This document shows positions 33,415 to 40,741 of a DNA stretch of 40,741 nt, in pieces; the first letter of the stretch is position 1; the number at the start of each line of letters is the position of its first letter. A program made the position numbers and the translations under genes. The DNA is from Rhizobium terrae. Lineage in GTDB: Bacteria > Pseudomonadota > Alphaproteobacteria > Rhizobiales > Rhizobiaceae. The notes below the pieces were generated by a model. The model was not told the origin of the DNA. It did not search any database and saw only the letters and a list, made by a program, of their open reading frames with translations. The stretch is from assembly GCF_003425685.1 (NCBI RefSeq), contig NZ_QJKM01000030.1, forward strand, positions 1-40,741. The letters run 5' to 3'.

Positions 33415-33705
33415 TCAGACGCCTTCCACCACAGCCAGATGTACCTTGGCATGCTTCTCGCGGGCCTTGATCGCCGTCTGATACTCGGGAGAATTGTAGC
33501 AAGCGAGGGCGGTCTCGTAGTCCTTGAACTCGATGACTGCCAGGCGGTTCGCGTGTGGGCCTTCCATGACCTGGCTCGTTCCCGCGCGAACGACGAAGGC
33601 CGCCCCGTATTTGTCGAACGCTGCCTTGTTCAAGGCAATGTATTGCTTGTACCCCTCATGGTCTGCAATATCGACCATTGCAACCCAGTAGCCTTTTTTT
33701 GTCAT
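33415..33705 (-). CDS. DUF1330 protein, copy C
   Basis: Encodes the same 96-residue DUF1330 protein as the gene at 10405, with the same ribosome-binding site and operator. Here the divergent side still carries remains of an IclR gene. DUF1330-dctQ-dctM beside a divergent iclR matches the older arrangement at 2506-3829 (DUF1330 relic, divergent intact IclR gene). Confidence 0.85.
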   Translation of the reverse strand: MTKKGYWVAMVDIADHEGYKQYIALNKAAFDKYGAAFVVRAGTSQVMEGPHANRLAVIEFKDYETALACYNSPEYQTAIKAREKHAKVHLAVVEGV

Positions 33706-33848
33706 CTACTCCCTCTCCCTACACAAATCCCCGGCCCCTCTCGCGGAAGGTATGGGTGGCCCGATGCGTTCACATTCGGAACACACGAGTTGCCTTTGAT
33801 CCTCCTCGATCACGCGGCAATAACCGAAACGGCAATTTGACTACAATA

Positions 33849-33863
33849 TGGACAATCTGCCCA
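33849..33863. promoter_or_regulatory. IclR-type operator, site 7 (copy C)
   Basis: TGGACAATCTGCCCA, identical to site 3. It lies between the leftward DUF1330 unit and the rightward IclR relic, matching site 1 in position. Confidence 0.65.
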
Positions 33864-33967
33864 AAGATGTGTATTCTCATCATGTCCCATTGTCAAGCTC
33901 GCAAGCACATGCACCATCAACCCCATTCAACTCCAGAACAAAACACACCGAGAGCTCGCCGATTCAC

Positions 33968-34107
33968 GTGCAGGACGCAGTCCCCTTCTCGAAGTTCATG
34001 CGGTGCTGCAGATCAGCGCGGATGCCCCCGGAAAGATCGGCATCGCGTATCGCCATAGTCGAGGTACGGCCTGTCGATGACGGCTACAAATCATACCGAG
34101 TTGGAGA
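33968..34107 (+). pseudogene. IclR-family regulator, decayed N-terminal relic
   Basis: From just past the repeat edge the plus strand reads VQDAVPFSKFM, then after a shift VLQISADAPGKIGIA, and later DDGYKSYRVGE. The intact regulator at 3020 has VQGAAAFSKFM, VLQTIADAPRGIDIA and DDGTYRLG in the same order. Part of the helix-turn-helix and the whole effector domain are missing. The zinc operon begins 8 bases later, so the deletion joined the two. Confidence 0.75.
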
Positions 34108-34115
34108 AATAGGAA

Positions 34116-34700
34116 ATGAGATTGCATCACCACGTCCGGACATTGTTTGCCGCCGGCATGCTTATCGTCGTTTCGGCCGTGCACGCAGAAGAAGAACGAA
34201 GAGAGCTTGGCCCACATGTACACGGGCACGGGACGCTGGTAATCGTCGTTGAGGACAACAATCTTCAGATGGAACTCTCCGCACCGGGTATGGATATTGT
34301 CGGGTTTGAATATGAACCCGAAACCGCCAGGGAAAGGAAAGCCGTGGAGGACGCCCTCGCCGACCTGAAGGAACCGTTGAAACTAATCACGTTGCCCGAA
34401 TCTGCGGGGTGCACCGTCACCTCCGCCGATGCCAGTATCGCCGTTAAAGACCACGAGGATCATGATGAAGCGGCGGGAGCTGAGAAGACCGCGGAAACCG
34501 ACGAAAAGGAGGGCCGTCACACTGAATTCCGAGCATCTTACGCCCTCGCCTGCGCAGACACCGCTTCGATCACGTCGATCTACTTCCCCTTTTTCAACCG
34601 CTTCTCCGGTTCCGAAATGCTTGCCGTGACGACCATCACAGACAATGGGCAGTCCTCCTACGAGGTGACGCGCGAGGTGCGCCGTCTGGAAGAAATGTAG
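34116..34700 (+). CDS. ZrgA-type (DUF2796) periplasmic zinc-uptake protein
   Basis: A 194-residue exported metal-binding protein, first gene of a four-gene operon resembling the Zrg zinc uptake system of Vibrio. Residues 1-24 are a signal peptide. The family motif is GPHVHGHGTLVIVVEDNNLQ (His34, 36, 38), then LSAPGMDIVGFEYEP. A His/Asp/Glu-rich stretch (111-118, KDHEDHDEA) suggests metal capture. The C-terminal part has SYALACADTASITSIYFPFF. AGGAA precedes the ATG. No clear Zur box is seen; the promoter region has been replaced by the IclR relic. Confidence 0.85.
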   Translation: MRLHHHVRTLFAAGMLIVVSAVHAEEERRELGPHVHGHGTLVIVVEDNNLQMELSAPGMDIVGFEYEPETARERKAVEDALADLKEPLKLITLPESAGCTVTSADASIAVKDHEDHDEAAGAEKTAETDEKEGRHTEFRASYALACADTASITSIYFPFFNRFSGSEMLAVTTITDNGQSSYEVTREVRRLEEM

Positions 34701-34702
34701 TG

Positions 34703-35428
34703 ATGAACGCGCAAAGACCGACGGACGCCGTGAGCTTGCGCAGCGTCGAATTCAAGTGGAATGCGCGTGACGCTTTTGGCCTCTCGGTCGGCGAATTCGC
34801 GGTTTCCCGGGGCGAGCGTCTCCTTCTGCTCGGCGCGTCCGGCAGTGGAAAGTCGACACTGCTCAGCCTGCTGACCGGCATCGCGCTGGCGCAGGCCGGG
34901 AGCCTGGAAATCCTGGGGCAACGGCTTGATGCACTGGGCAGCAGCGGGCGTGATCGGTTTCGCGCTGAACACTTTGGCATCATCTTCCAGATGTTCAATC
35001 TTCTTCCCTACGGCGACGTCATTGACAATGTGCTGCTGCCGCTCAGCTTCGCACCGGCGCGTCGCACCCGCGCGACGGCCGCGGGCGGCGCTGAGGGCGA
35101 AGCGCGGCGCCTCCTGTCGGCGCTGGGACTCCCGGCGGATATCGGGCGGCGAACGGCGGCCACGCTGAGCGTCGGTCAGCAGCAACGCGTCGCGACCGCG
35201 CGAGCCCTCATCGGTTCACCCGAAATCATCGTTGCCGACGAGCCGACATCGGCTCTCGACGACGATCGGCAGCAGAACTTTCTCGACCTTCTGTTCGGCC
35301 AGGTCGATGCCACGAATGCGACCCTGATCATGGTCAGTCACGACAGGCGCCTGGCGCGACATTTTACCAGGGTGATCGAGCTCACCGACATCCTGGCACC
35401 GTCGCAGCGCGAAGGCGCCGCGACATGA
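34703..35428 (+). CDS. ABC transporter ATPase of the Zrg-type operon
   Basis: A 241-residue ATPase of the LolD/MacB-like class. Walker A is GASGSGKST (44-51), the Q-loop is IIFQMFNLLPYGDVIDN, the signature is LSVGQ (155-159), Walker B is IIVADEPTSALD and the switch is MVSHDRR. The start is ATG 34703 or the GTG just before it, which overlaps the zrgA stop. The stop overlaps the permease ATG (ATGA), so translation is coupled. It probably powers metal or lipoprotein-linked transport with the next gene. Confidence 0.9.
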   Translation: MNAQRPTDAVSLRSVEFKWNARDAFGLSVGEFAVSRGERLLLLGASGSGKSTLLSLLTGIALAQAGSLEILGQRLDALGSSGRDRFRAEHFGIIFQMFNLLPYGDVIDNVLLPLSFAPARRTRATAAGGAEGEARRLLSALGLPADIGRRTAATLSVGQQQRVATARALIGSPEIIVADEPTSALDDDRQQNFLDLLFGQVDATNATLIMVSHDRRLARHFTRVIELTDILAPSQREGAAT

Positions 35429-36681
35429 TCGTCGCGCGCCTCGCCCTGCAATCCCTGCTCAATCGGTGGATCACGGTTTTGCTGACGGTCCTAGCGATCT
35501 CCGTTAGCGTCGTGCTGCTGCTCGGAGTCGAAAAGGTGCGCAGCGGGGCGAAGGACAGCTTCGCAGGCACGGTGTCGGGCGCGGATGTGGTCATCGGCGC
35601 AAGGTCAGGCGCCATGCAGCTCCTTCTCTATTCGGTGTTCCGGATTGGAAACGCAACCAACAACGTCACTTGGCGCAGTTACCAGGACATCGTTTCGCGC
35701 GCGGAGGTAGCCTGGGCGATCCCTCTTTCCCTTGGCGACAGTCACCGCGGCTTTCGCGTCATCGGGACCACTCTGGACTATTTCGAGCACTTGCAGTACC
35801 GCGGCGGCCAGACCTTGAAGTTTGCCGCAGGTACGCCCTTCGACGACCTGTTCGATGTAGTCCTTGGCTCGGACGTTGCAAGTCGGCTTGGCTATTCCAT
35901 CGGCGACAAGATCACCGTCACGCACAGTGCGGGCTCCTTTGGGCCACGGCATGACGACCTCCCGTTTCGCGTGTCCGGTATTCTGGCACGGACCGGCACG
36001 CCGGTGGACAAGTCTCTCCATGTCAGTCTCAAGGCTATCGAGGCCATTCATGTCGACTGGCGGTCCGGTTCGCGGATTCCGGGACAAGTTACGCCGGCCG
36101 ACCGTCTGCGGCAGATGTCGCTTCCTCCGAAGGCGATAACTGCCGCGATCATCGGCTTGAAGGCGCGCCTGCAAGTCATAGGGTTCCAGCGCGCTGTGAA
36201 CGAGTATAGAGCCGAGCCTCTTTCAGCAGTGCTGCCGGGGGTCGCCTTGCAGGAGATGTGGGGACTGGTCGCCACCGCCGAGACCGCATTGCTTGGTGTC
36301 TCCGCGATGGTCGTGGTGACCTCGATGCTGGGCTTGTCGGCGATGATCCTGTCGACCCTCAACGAGCGGCGGCGCGAGATTGCGATCTTGCGCTCGCTTG
36401 GGGCGAGACCCCGGACGGTTGCAGGGCTGCTTGTCGGAGAGGCGACGGTGCTGACCGTGGCGGGCATCGCGATTGGCATGGCCACACTCTACGCAGTCCT
36501 CGTGGTGGCCCGCCCGATTGTCGATAAAGAGTTTGGCATCGACATCGGCATTCAGCCTCCATCCGCGACCGATGCCCTGTTGCTTCTGGCAATATCGATC
36601 GGCGGAATGGCTGCCGGCTTTCTGCCTGCCTACCGCGCCTACAGGATGTCCCTTGCAGACGGCATGATGGTGAGAACATGA
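35425..36681 (+). CDS. FtsX-like ABC permease of the Zrg-type operon
   Basis: A 418-residue MacB/FtsX-family permease. One N-terminal helix (about 10-30; NRWITVLLTVLAISVSVVLL) is followed by a large periplasmic domain (about 35-280). Three C-terminal helices follow (about 285-310, 335-365, 380-405; GVSAMVVVTSMLGLSAMILS and TVLTVAGIAIGMATLYAVLV). Between the first two of these lies the cytoplasmic ERRREIAILRSLGARPRTV coupling segment. This family moves substrates by mechanotransmission, so direct zinc transport is not assured. It is linked to its neighbours by ATGA overlaps on both sides. Confidence 0.88.
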   Translation: MIVARLALQSLLNRWITVLLTVLAISVSVVLLLGVEKVRSGAKDSFAGTVSGADVVIGARSGAMQLLLYSVFRIGNATNNVTWRSYQDIVSRAEVAWAIPLSLGDSHRGFRVIGTTLDYFEHLQYRGGQTLKFAAGTPFDDLFDVVLGSDVASRLGYSIGDKITVTHSAGSFGPRHDDLPFRVSGILARTGTPVDKSLHVSLKAIEAIHVDWRSGSRIPGQVTPADRLRQMSLPPKAITAAIIGLKARLQVIGFQRAVNEYRAEPLSAVLPGVALQEMWGLVATAETALLGVSAMVVVTSMLGLSAMILSTLNERRREIAILRSLGARPRTVAGLLVGEATVLTVAGIAIGMATLYAVLVVARPIVDKEFGIDIGIQPPSATDALLLLAISIGGMAAGFLPAYRAYRMSLADGMMVRT

Positions 36682-37403
36682 AACACGCAGGATTCCTCGG
36701 TAATGCGATATCGATACTCCGCGGCATTGCTCTCATTTTGGCTATTTTCAGCCTCGGCAGCAGCGCTGCATTCAGCGCCGGCGCCACGCAGCTAAAATGG
36801 GAGATGCTGATCCCGCCGGCAGAAGCGCTGTCATTTTCCCCGAATGATCTTCCTCTCGAGCAGCAGCAGGCATTGGGAAGCGTCCTCTACTGGAAAGGTC
36901 ACCCGTCGGGCGAACTGAGCGAGGAGTTCGCTCTCCAACATGCGGAAGCCAAGAAGAGGGTCGACGAAGACAGGGAGAAACTCGCGGCGCAAGGCGTCGA
37001 TCTCGATGCGCTTTATAACCAATACGTAGCCTGGGCTACAGAGGTCGAGCGGCGTGGAACTCTGACGGAGACGAAGTATGATGGAGAACGCGTATCCATC
37101 GCCGGCTATCTGCTGCCTTTGGATTTCGCTCCAAGCGGCACGACAGAGTTCCTGCTCGTCCCCTATTTCGGCGCCTGCATCCATGAGCCGCCACCGCCGC
37201 CGAACCAGGTGATCTACCTGAAATCCTCCGCTCCTTACGCGCCGAAGGCTCTGTTTGACGCCGTCATGACAACCGGCACGATGCGCGTGCAGTCCGAGAA
37301 GAAGAACCTTTCCTTTATGGACGGCTCGGGCGATGTTGCCTCGGGCTACCTTCTGGAGGGCGAGAGCATCGTGCCTTATGAGGGTGACAAAGGCGGGCAA
37401 TAG
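36678..37403 (+). CDS. DUF3299 exported protein of the Zrg-type operon
   Basis: A 241-residue exported protein with an N-terminal signal or anchor (about 12-34). The DUF3299 domain contains GERVSIAGYLLPLDF and the signature VPYFGACIHEPPPPPNQ (161-177), where Cys167 and His169 could bind metal. The middle region (about 85-125) is helical and charged. DUF3299 genes accompany DUF2796 and MacB-like genes in Zrg-type operons. Its start overlaps the permease stop by ATGA. Its role in zinc handling is inferred from context. Confidence 0.85.
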   Translation: MKHAGFLGNAISILRGIALILAIFSLGSSAAFSAGATQLKWEMLIPPAEALSFSPNDLPLEQQQALGSVLYWKGHPSGELSEEFALQHAEAKKRVDEDREKLAAQGVDLDALYNQYVAWATEVERRGTLTETKYDGERVSIAGYLLPLDFAPSGTTEFLLVPYFGACIHEPPPPPNQVIYLKSSAPYAPKALFDAVMTTGTMRVQSEKKNLSFMDGSGDVASGYLLEGESIVPYEGDKGGQ

Positions 37404-37476
37404 CGGCCGATGGCTGCGGAGGAGCGTCCAGCCGCCGATCGCAGATCCGACGCAGCGCATCCACCGACGGGCGCGC

Positions 37477-39162
37477 TCAGCGAAACCCGGTGACCCGGAG
37501 CACCTCCGCCGGCGAGGTGAGCCCTTGGCCTGCCTTCCTAGCGCCATCGTGCGACATGGTGCTCATCCCCCGTTTCAGCGCGAGCGCCTCGATCCTGGCG
37601 TGGTCTGCCCCTTGTGAAGCGAGTTCGGTGATGGCCTCGTCTAGGACCAGGATCTCGAAGACGGCGATGCGGCCTCGATATCCGGTGCCGTTGCAACGGC
37701 CGCAGCCAATCGCGTTGAACACTTTCTGGCCCGGGGACAACCCGACGGCCTGGTAACGGGAGTCCGAGGAAAAGGTCTCGGACGAGAGAATTCCTTCCTG
37801 CTTGCAGTGATCGCAGAGCCGCCGCAACAGGCGCTGGGAGACGATACCGCGTACGGCGCCGACCAGCAGATAGGTCTCGACACCCAGGTCGCGCATACGC
37901 GTGAAGGCCGCCGCCGCGGTGTTCGCGTGGACGGTGGTGAGAACGAGGTGTCCGGTGAGCGCTGCCTGGACGGCGGCCCGAGCCGTCTCGCCGTCGCGTA
38001 TCTCGCCGACCAGGATCACGTCGGGGTCCTGTCGCACGAACGTCCGGATCGCGGATGAGAAAGTTATGCCGATCGCCGAGTTGATCTGCGACTGCACGAT
38101 GCCGGGGATCTGGTACTCGACGGGATCCTCGATGGTCACGATCTTGCGGCCCGGATCGTTCAGTTTCGAGAGCGCTGCGGCGAGCGTCGTCGTCTTGCCG
38201 CTGCCGGTCGGGCCGGCGACGGCGATCATTCCGTGGGTGTGCTCAAGGAGCCGGTTCAGCGTCTGCCGTTCTTGGTCATCCAGGCCCACGCCCGCGAAAT
38301 CCAAAAGGACGCTGTCGCGGTGCAGGATGCGCATGACGACGGTCTCGCCATGGATGGAGGAGAGGGTTGCAACGCGCAGTTCGACTTCCCGGTCGCCGAT
38401 GGGAAGGCGCATCGCACCATCCTGAGGCTTGCGGCGCTCGGTGATGTCGAGGCCGGCGAGAACCTTGATTCGCGACACGATCGCATCGCCCATTTCGTGC
38501 GGCGGTGAAGGCATGATCCGCAAGATGCCGTCGATGCGGAAACGCATCACGAGCCGGCCGCGCATCGGTTCGAGGTGGATGTCGGTTGCTCTCAGGTCGA
38601 GCGCGCGCCGGAAGATGTCGTCAACGACAACCACAACCGGCGCGCCGCTTGCGAGATCCCGCAGGCTTGCGATAGCTGCTTCGGAGGTTGTTCCTTCGCC
38701 GGTGGCCTGGGCAACATCCTGGGCGCCCGAAAGACGTTCCAGGCAGGATTCTAGGTCGGGTGCGGGAACTACGCAGACTTCGACGTCACCGTTGAGAACG
38801 GATCGCAGCGCCTCTATCGGGTCTGCGTCTCCGGGGTGGAGAACACCTATGACGGCACTCCCGTCCGGCGCCGTGAGCGGCGCCACCCAATTCTCCACAA
38901 GAAATCGGTTTGAGAGATTCTGCGCGACGGGCCTGTAGTCAGCGAGTTGCTGCCGGTCGAGAAGCCGCACACCATAATAGGACGACAGGAAGCCTGCCAG
39001 CGCATCGGCGTCGACGATCTGCGCTTCGATCAGGCGGTGGAGGTCGGAGGCTCGCGAGGCCGCGTTATCACCGAAAAGGCCCCGCGTAGCCTCGTGGCTC
39101 GCCAGGCCGGCATTGGCCATGGACGACAAGAGTGCGTGTAAGTCTGTAAGCTTTGGGTTCAT
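37477..39162 (-). CDS. gspE: Type II secretion ATPase GspE
   Basis: A 561-residue hexameric ATPase that drives pseudopilus assembly from the cytoplasmic face. An N1E domain (about 45-150) precedes the core. The core shows DLRATDIHLEP, LRIDG-type FRIDGILR, Walker A GPTGSGKT (317-324), the Asp box TIEDPVEY (343-350), Walker B ILVGEIRD and the His box LTTVHANT. The zinc motif is Cys450/Cys453 with Cys487/Cys490. The start at 39162 is preferred over 39267 because the N-terminus then matches the family. No other gsp gene is adjacent; the zinc operon separates it from gspDOK. Confidence 0.9.
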   Translation of the reverse strand: MNPKLTDLHALLSSMANAGLASHEATRGLFGDNAASRASDLHRLIEAQIVDADALAGFLSSYYGVRLLDRQQLADYRPVAQNLSNRFLVENWVAPLTAPDGSAVIGVLHPGDADPIEALRSVLNGDVEVCVVPAPDLESCLERLSGAQDVAQATGEGTTSEAAIASLRDLASGAPVVVVVDDIFRRALDLRATDIHLEPMRGRLVMRFRIDGILRIMPSPPHEMGDAIVSRIKVLAGLDITERRKPQDGAMRLPIGDREVELRVATLSSIHGETVVMRILHRDSVLLDFAGVGLDDQERQTLNRLLEHTHGMIAVAGPTGSGKTTTLAAALSKLNDPGRKIVTIEDPVEYQIPGIVQSQINSAIGITFSSAIRTFVRQDPDVILVGEIRDGETARAAVQAALTGHLVLTTVHANTAAAAFTRMRDLGVETYLLVGAVRGIVSQRLLRRLCDHCKQEGILSSETFSSDSRYQAVGLSPGQKVFNAIGCGRCNGTGYRGRIAVFEILVLDEAITELASQGADHARIEALALKRGMSTMSHDGARKAGQGLTSPAEVLRVTGFR

Positions 39163-39436
39163 TGAACGTACCTGTCGCACTTGACCCTTGAGCACAGTGG
39201 ACGCCGGCTTGCGCATTCCGGATCCGCCTGTCGGCTTAGCCCGCAGCGCGGTCTGCCTGACGTACAATTCCGGATCCGGCGGTTCCCCGGAAATGCTGCG
39301 CCAAACCAGAAGGCTGTGCGGCTTCGGAGGACGAAGGATCTCTTAGCCGCAAAGGCAGACCGCGCCGCCCTGGAATGAGCAAGCCTGGAATGGGTGGAGC
39401 CCTTTTCGCTTCATCGCCTTGCCGGGCGTATCAATC
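39163..39436. other. Gap between pntB and gspE
   Basis: About 270 bases with no recognisable gene, hairpin or operator. Both flanking genes read leftward, so the gspE promoter should lie here. Confidence 0.5.
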
Positions 39437-40741
39437 TCAGTGCTTCATGGCTTTGACGATGTCTTCCGTCATCTTTTTGGCGTCGCCGAGCAGCATCATC
39501 GTGCCGTCCTTGTAGAACAGCGTGTTGTCGATGCCGGCGTACCCCGAACCGAGCGAGCGCTTGACGAAGAGGCAGGTCTTGGCGCGGTCGACGTCGAGGA
39601 TCGGCATGCCGTAGATCGGCGAGGACTTGTCGTCGCGGGCCGCCGGATTGGTGACGTCGTTGGCGCCGATGACATAGGCGACGTCGGCCTGGGCGAATTC
39701 GGCGTTGATGTCTTCCAGCTCGAAGACCTCGTCATACGGCACGTTGGCTTCGGCGAGCAGCACGTTCATATGCCCCGGCATGCGGCCGGCGACCGGATGG
39801 ATCGCGTATTTCACCTCGACGCCATGCTCCTTCAGCGTATCGGCAAGCTCGCGCAGCGCATGCTGCGCCTGAGCGACCGCCATGCCGTAACCCGGCACGA
39901 TGATGACCTTCGACGCGTTCTGCATCAGGAAGGCCGCGTCGTCCGCCGAACCCTGCTTGACCGTCCGCTGCACGCCGTCATCCGCGCCCGCTGCCGCCGT
40001 CTCGCTGCCGAAGCCGCCGAGGATGACGGAGATGAAGGAGCGGTTCATGCCCTTGCACATGATGTAGGACAGGATCGCACCAGACGAGCCGACCAGCGCG
40101 CCGGTGATGATCAGCGCGAGATTGCCGAGCGTGAAGCCGATGCCGGCCGCGGCCCAGCCGGAATAGGAGTTCAGCATCGACACGACGACCGGCATGTCCG
40201 CGCCGCCGATCGGGATGATGATCAGCACGCCGAGCGCCAGCGCCAGGATGACGACCAGCCAGAAGTCGAAATGGCTTTCCGTCTGCACCAGGCCGAAGAC
40301 GAAGACGACGATCAGCACCAGAAGGCCGATATTGATCGCATGCCGGTAGGGCAGCATGATCGGCTTGCCGGACATGCGTCCGTCGAGCTTCAGGAAGGCG
40401 ATGATCGAACCGGTGAAGGTGATCGCCCCGATCGCCGCGCCGAGCGCCATTTCGATCAGCGCCTGGCCGTGGATGTCGCCGATCGCGCCGATGCCGAAGG
40501 AATCGGGTGCGTAAAGCGCCGCCGCCGCCACCATCACCGCGGCAAGGCCGACCAGCGAGTGGAAGCCGGCGACGAGCTGCGGCATCGCCGTCATCGGAAT
40601 GGTGCGGGCGATATAGGCCCCTGCCCCGCCGCCCATGGCAAGCGCCAGCACGATCAGGATGAAGCCTCCGAAGCTCGGCGTGGCGAGCAGAAGCGTGGTG
40701 AGGATGGCGATCCCCATGCCGGCCATGCCGTAGACATTGCC
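39437..40741 (-). CDS. pntB: NAD(P) transhydrogenase beta subunit (PntB), 5-prime end outside the window
   Basis: The C-terminal 430-odd residues of PntB, which couples proton entry to hydride transfer from NADH to NADP. Membrane domain II helices include MVAAAALYAPDSFGIGAIGD and IGAITFTGSIIAFLKLDGRM. The NADP-binding domain III follows: VIIVPGYGMAVAQAQHALRE, HPVAGRMPGHMNVLLAEA, YVIGANDVTNPAA and FVKRSLGSGYAG. The frame is still open at base 40741 (GNVYGMAGMG). It is a core chromosomal gene and marks the right edge of the accessory region. Confidence 0.97.
   Translation of the reverse strand, partial: GNVYGMAGMGIAILTTLLLATPSFGGFILIVLALAMGGGAGAYIARTIPMTAMPQLVAGFHSLVGLAAVMVAAAALYAPDSFGIGAIGDIHGQALIEMALGAAIGAITFTGSIIAFLKLDGRMSGKPIMLPYRHAINIGLLVLIVVFVFGLVQTESHFDFWLVVILALALGVLIIIPIGGADMPVVVSMLNSYSGWAAAGIGFTLGNLALIITGALVGSSGAILSYIMCKGMNRSFISVILGGFGSETAAAGADDGVQRTVKQGSADDAAFLMQNASKVIIVPGYGMAVAQAQHALRELADTLKEHGVEVKYAIHPVAGRMPGHMNVLLAEANVPYDEVFELEDINAEFAQADVAYVIGANDVTNPAARDDKSSPIYGMPILDVDRAKTCLFVKRSLGSGYAGIDNTLFYKDGTMMLLGDAKKMTEDIVKAMKH

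Larger units (their letters stand above)
31351..33961. repeat. 2,611-bp direct repeat, copy C
   Basis: This is the second copy of 8341-10951, same orientation, offset 23,010. Its left edge is 69 bases upstream of the longest gspD frame. On its right the sequence runs on into an IclR relic, the arrangement expected for the original locus. Copy C therefore looks ancestral on that side. Confidence 0.95.

Overview
The window looks like a GC-rich alphaproteobacterial chromosome segment, most likely from the Rhizobiales (Mesorhizobium/Phyllobacteriaceae-like). Supporting signs are a GguC/AraD1 enzyme, a rhizobial-type sugar-acid dehydratase of the IlvD family, alphaproteobacterial CsgH/CsgF/CsgG curli genes, a GspO cut down to its peptidase domain, and pntB at the right edge. 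It is a mosaic accessory region with IS fragments at the left and several broken gene copies. No tRNA, rRNA or CRISPR array was found.

Layout: (1) 1-1282, the end of an IS3-family element and a decayed IS5-family transposase. (2) 1312-7930, a sugar-acid catabolic block: GguC/AraD1 dehydratase, relics of a TRAP binding protein and a DUF1330 gene, an intact IclR regulator, a 2-oxoglutarate-semialdehyde-type dehydrogenase and an IlvD/Edd-family dehydratase. These would convert a pentonate-type acid to 2-oxoglutarate without phosphorylation. (3) 8341-10951, first copy of a 2,611-bp segment (dctM, dctQ, DUF1330). A Tn3-family transposase fragment is cut off at its right end. (4) 11593-21199, a leftward curli island: an Inh/SH3 secreted protein, csgH, two ordinary-sized curlins, csgG, csgF, and two giant curlin-repeat proteins of 806 and 719 residues. 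(5) 21413-26520, TRAP binding protein, secreted bicupin, D-2-hydroxyacid dehydrogenase and iron-type alcohol dehydrogenase, followed by an SDR pseudogene. (6) 27508-31281, type II secretion gspD-gspO-gspK. (7) 31351-33961, second, apparently identical copy of the 2.6-kb segment, running into an IclR relic. (8) 34116-37403, a four-gene Zrg-type zinc uptake operon. (9) 37477-39162, gspE, then pntB, which runs off the window.

Two patterns tie the window together. A 15-bp palindrome, TGGRCANNNTGYCCA with few deviations, occurs seven times. Each site lies upstream of a sugar-acid gene set, and one lies between the IclR gene and its divergent neighbour. This suggests one IclR-controlled regulon now scattered through the region. 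Second, the perfect 2.6-kb direct repeats flank 20.4 kb holding the whole curli island, the only intact dctP and gspDOK. Recombination between them would remove 23,010 bp. The most novel content is the pair of giant, acidic curlins. They carry long-period internal duplications, homologous blocks shared between the two, and a C-terminal module also present in one of the small curlins.
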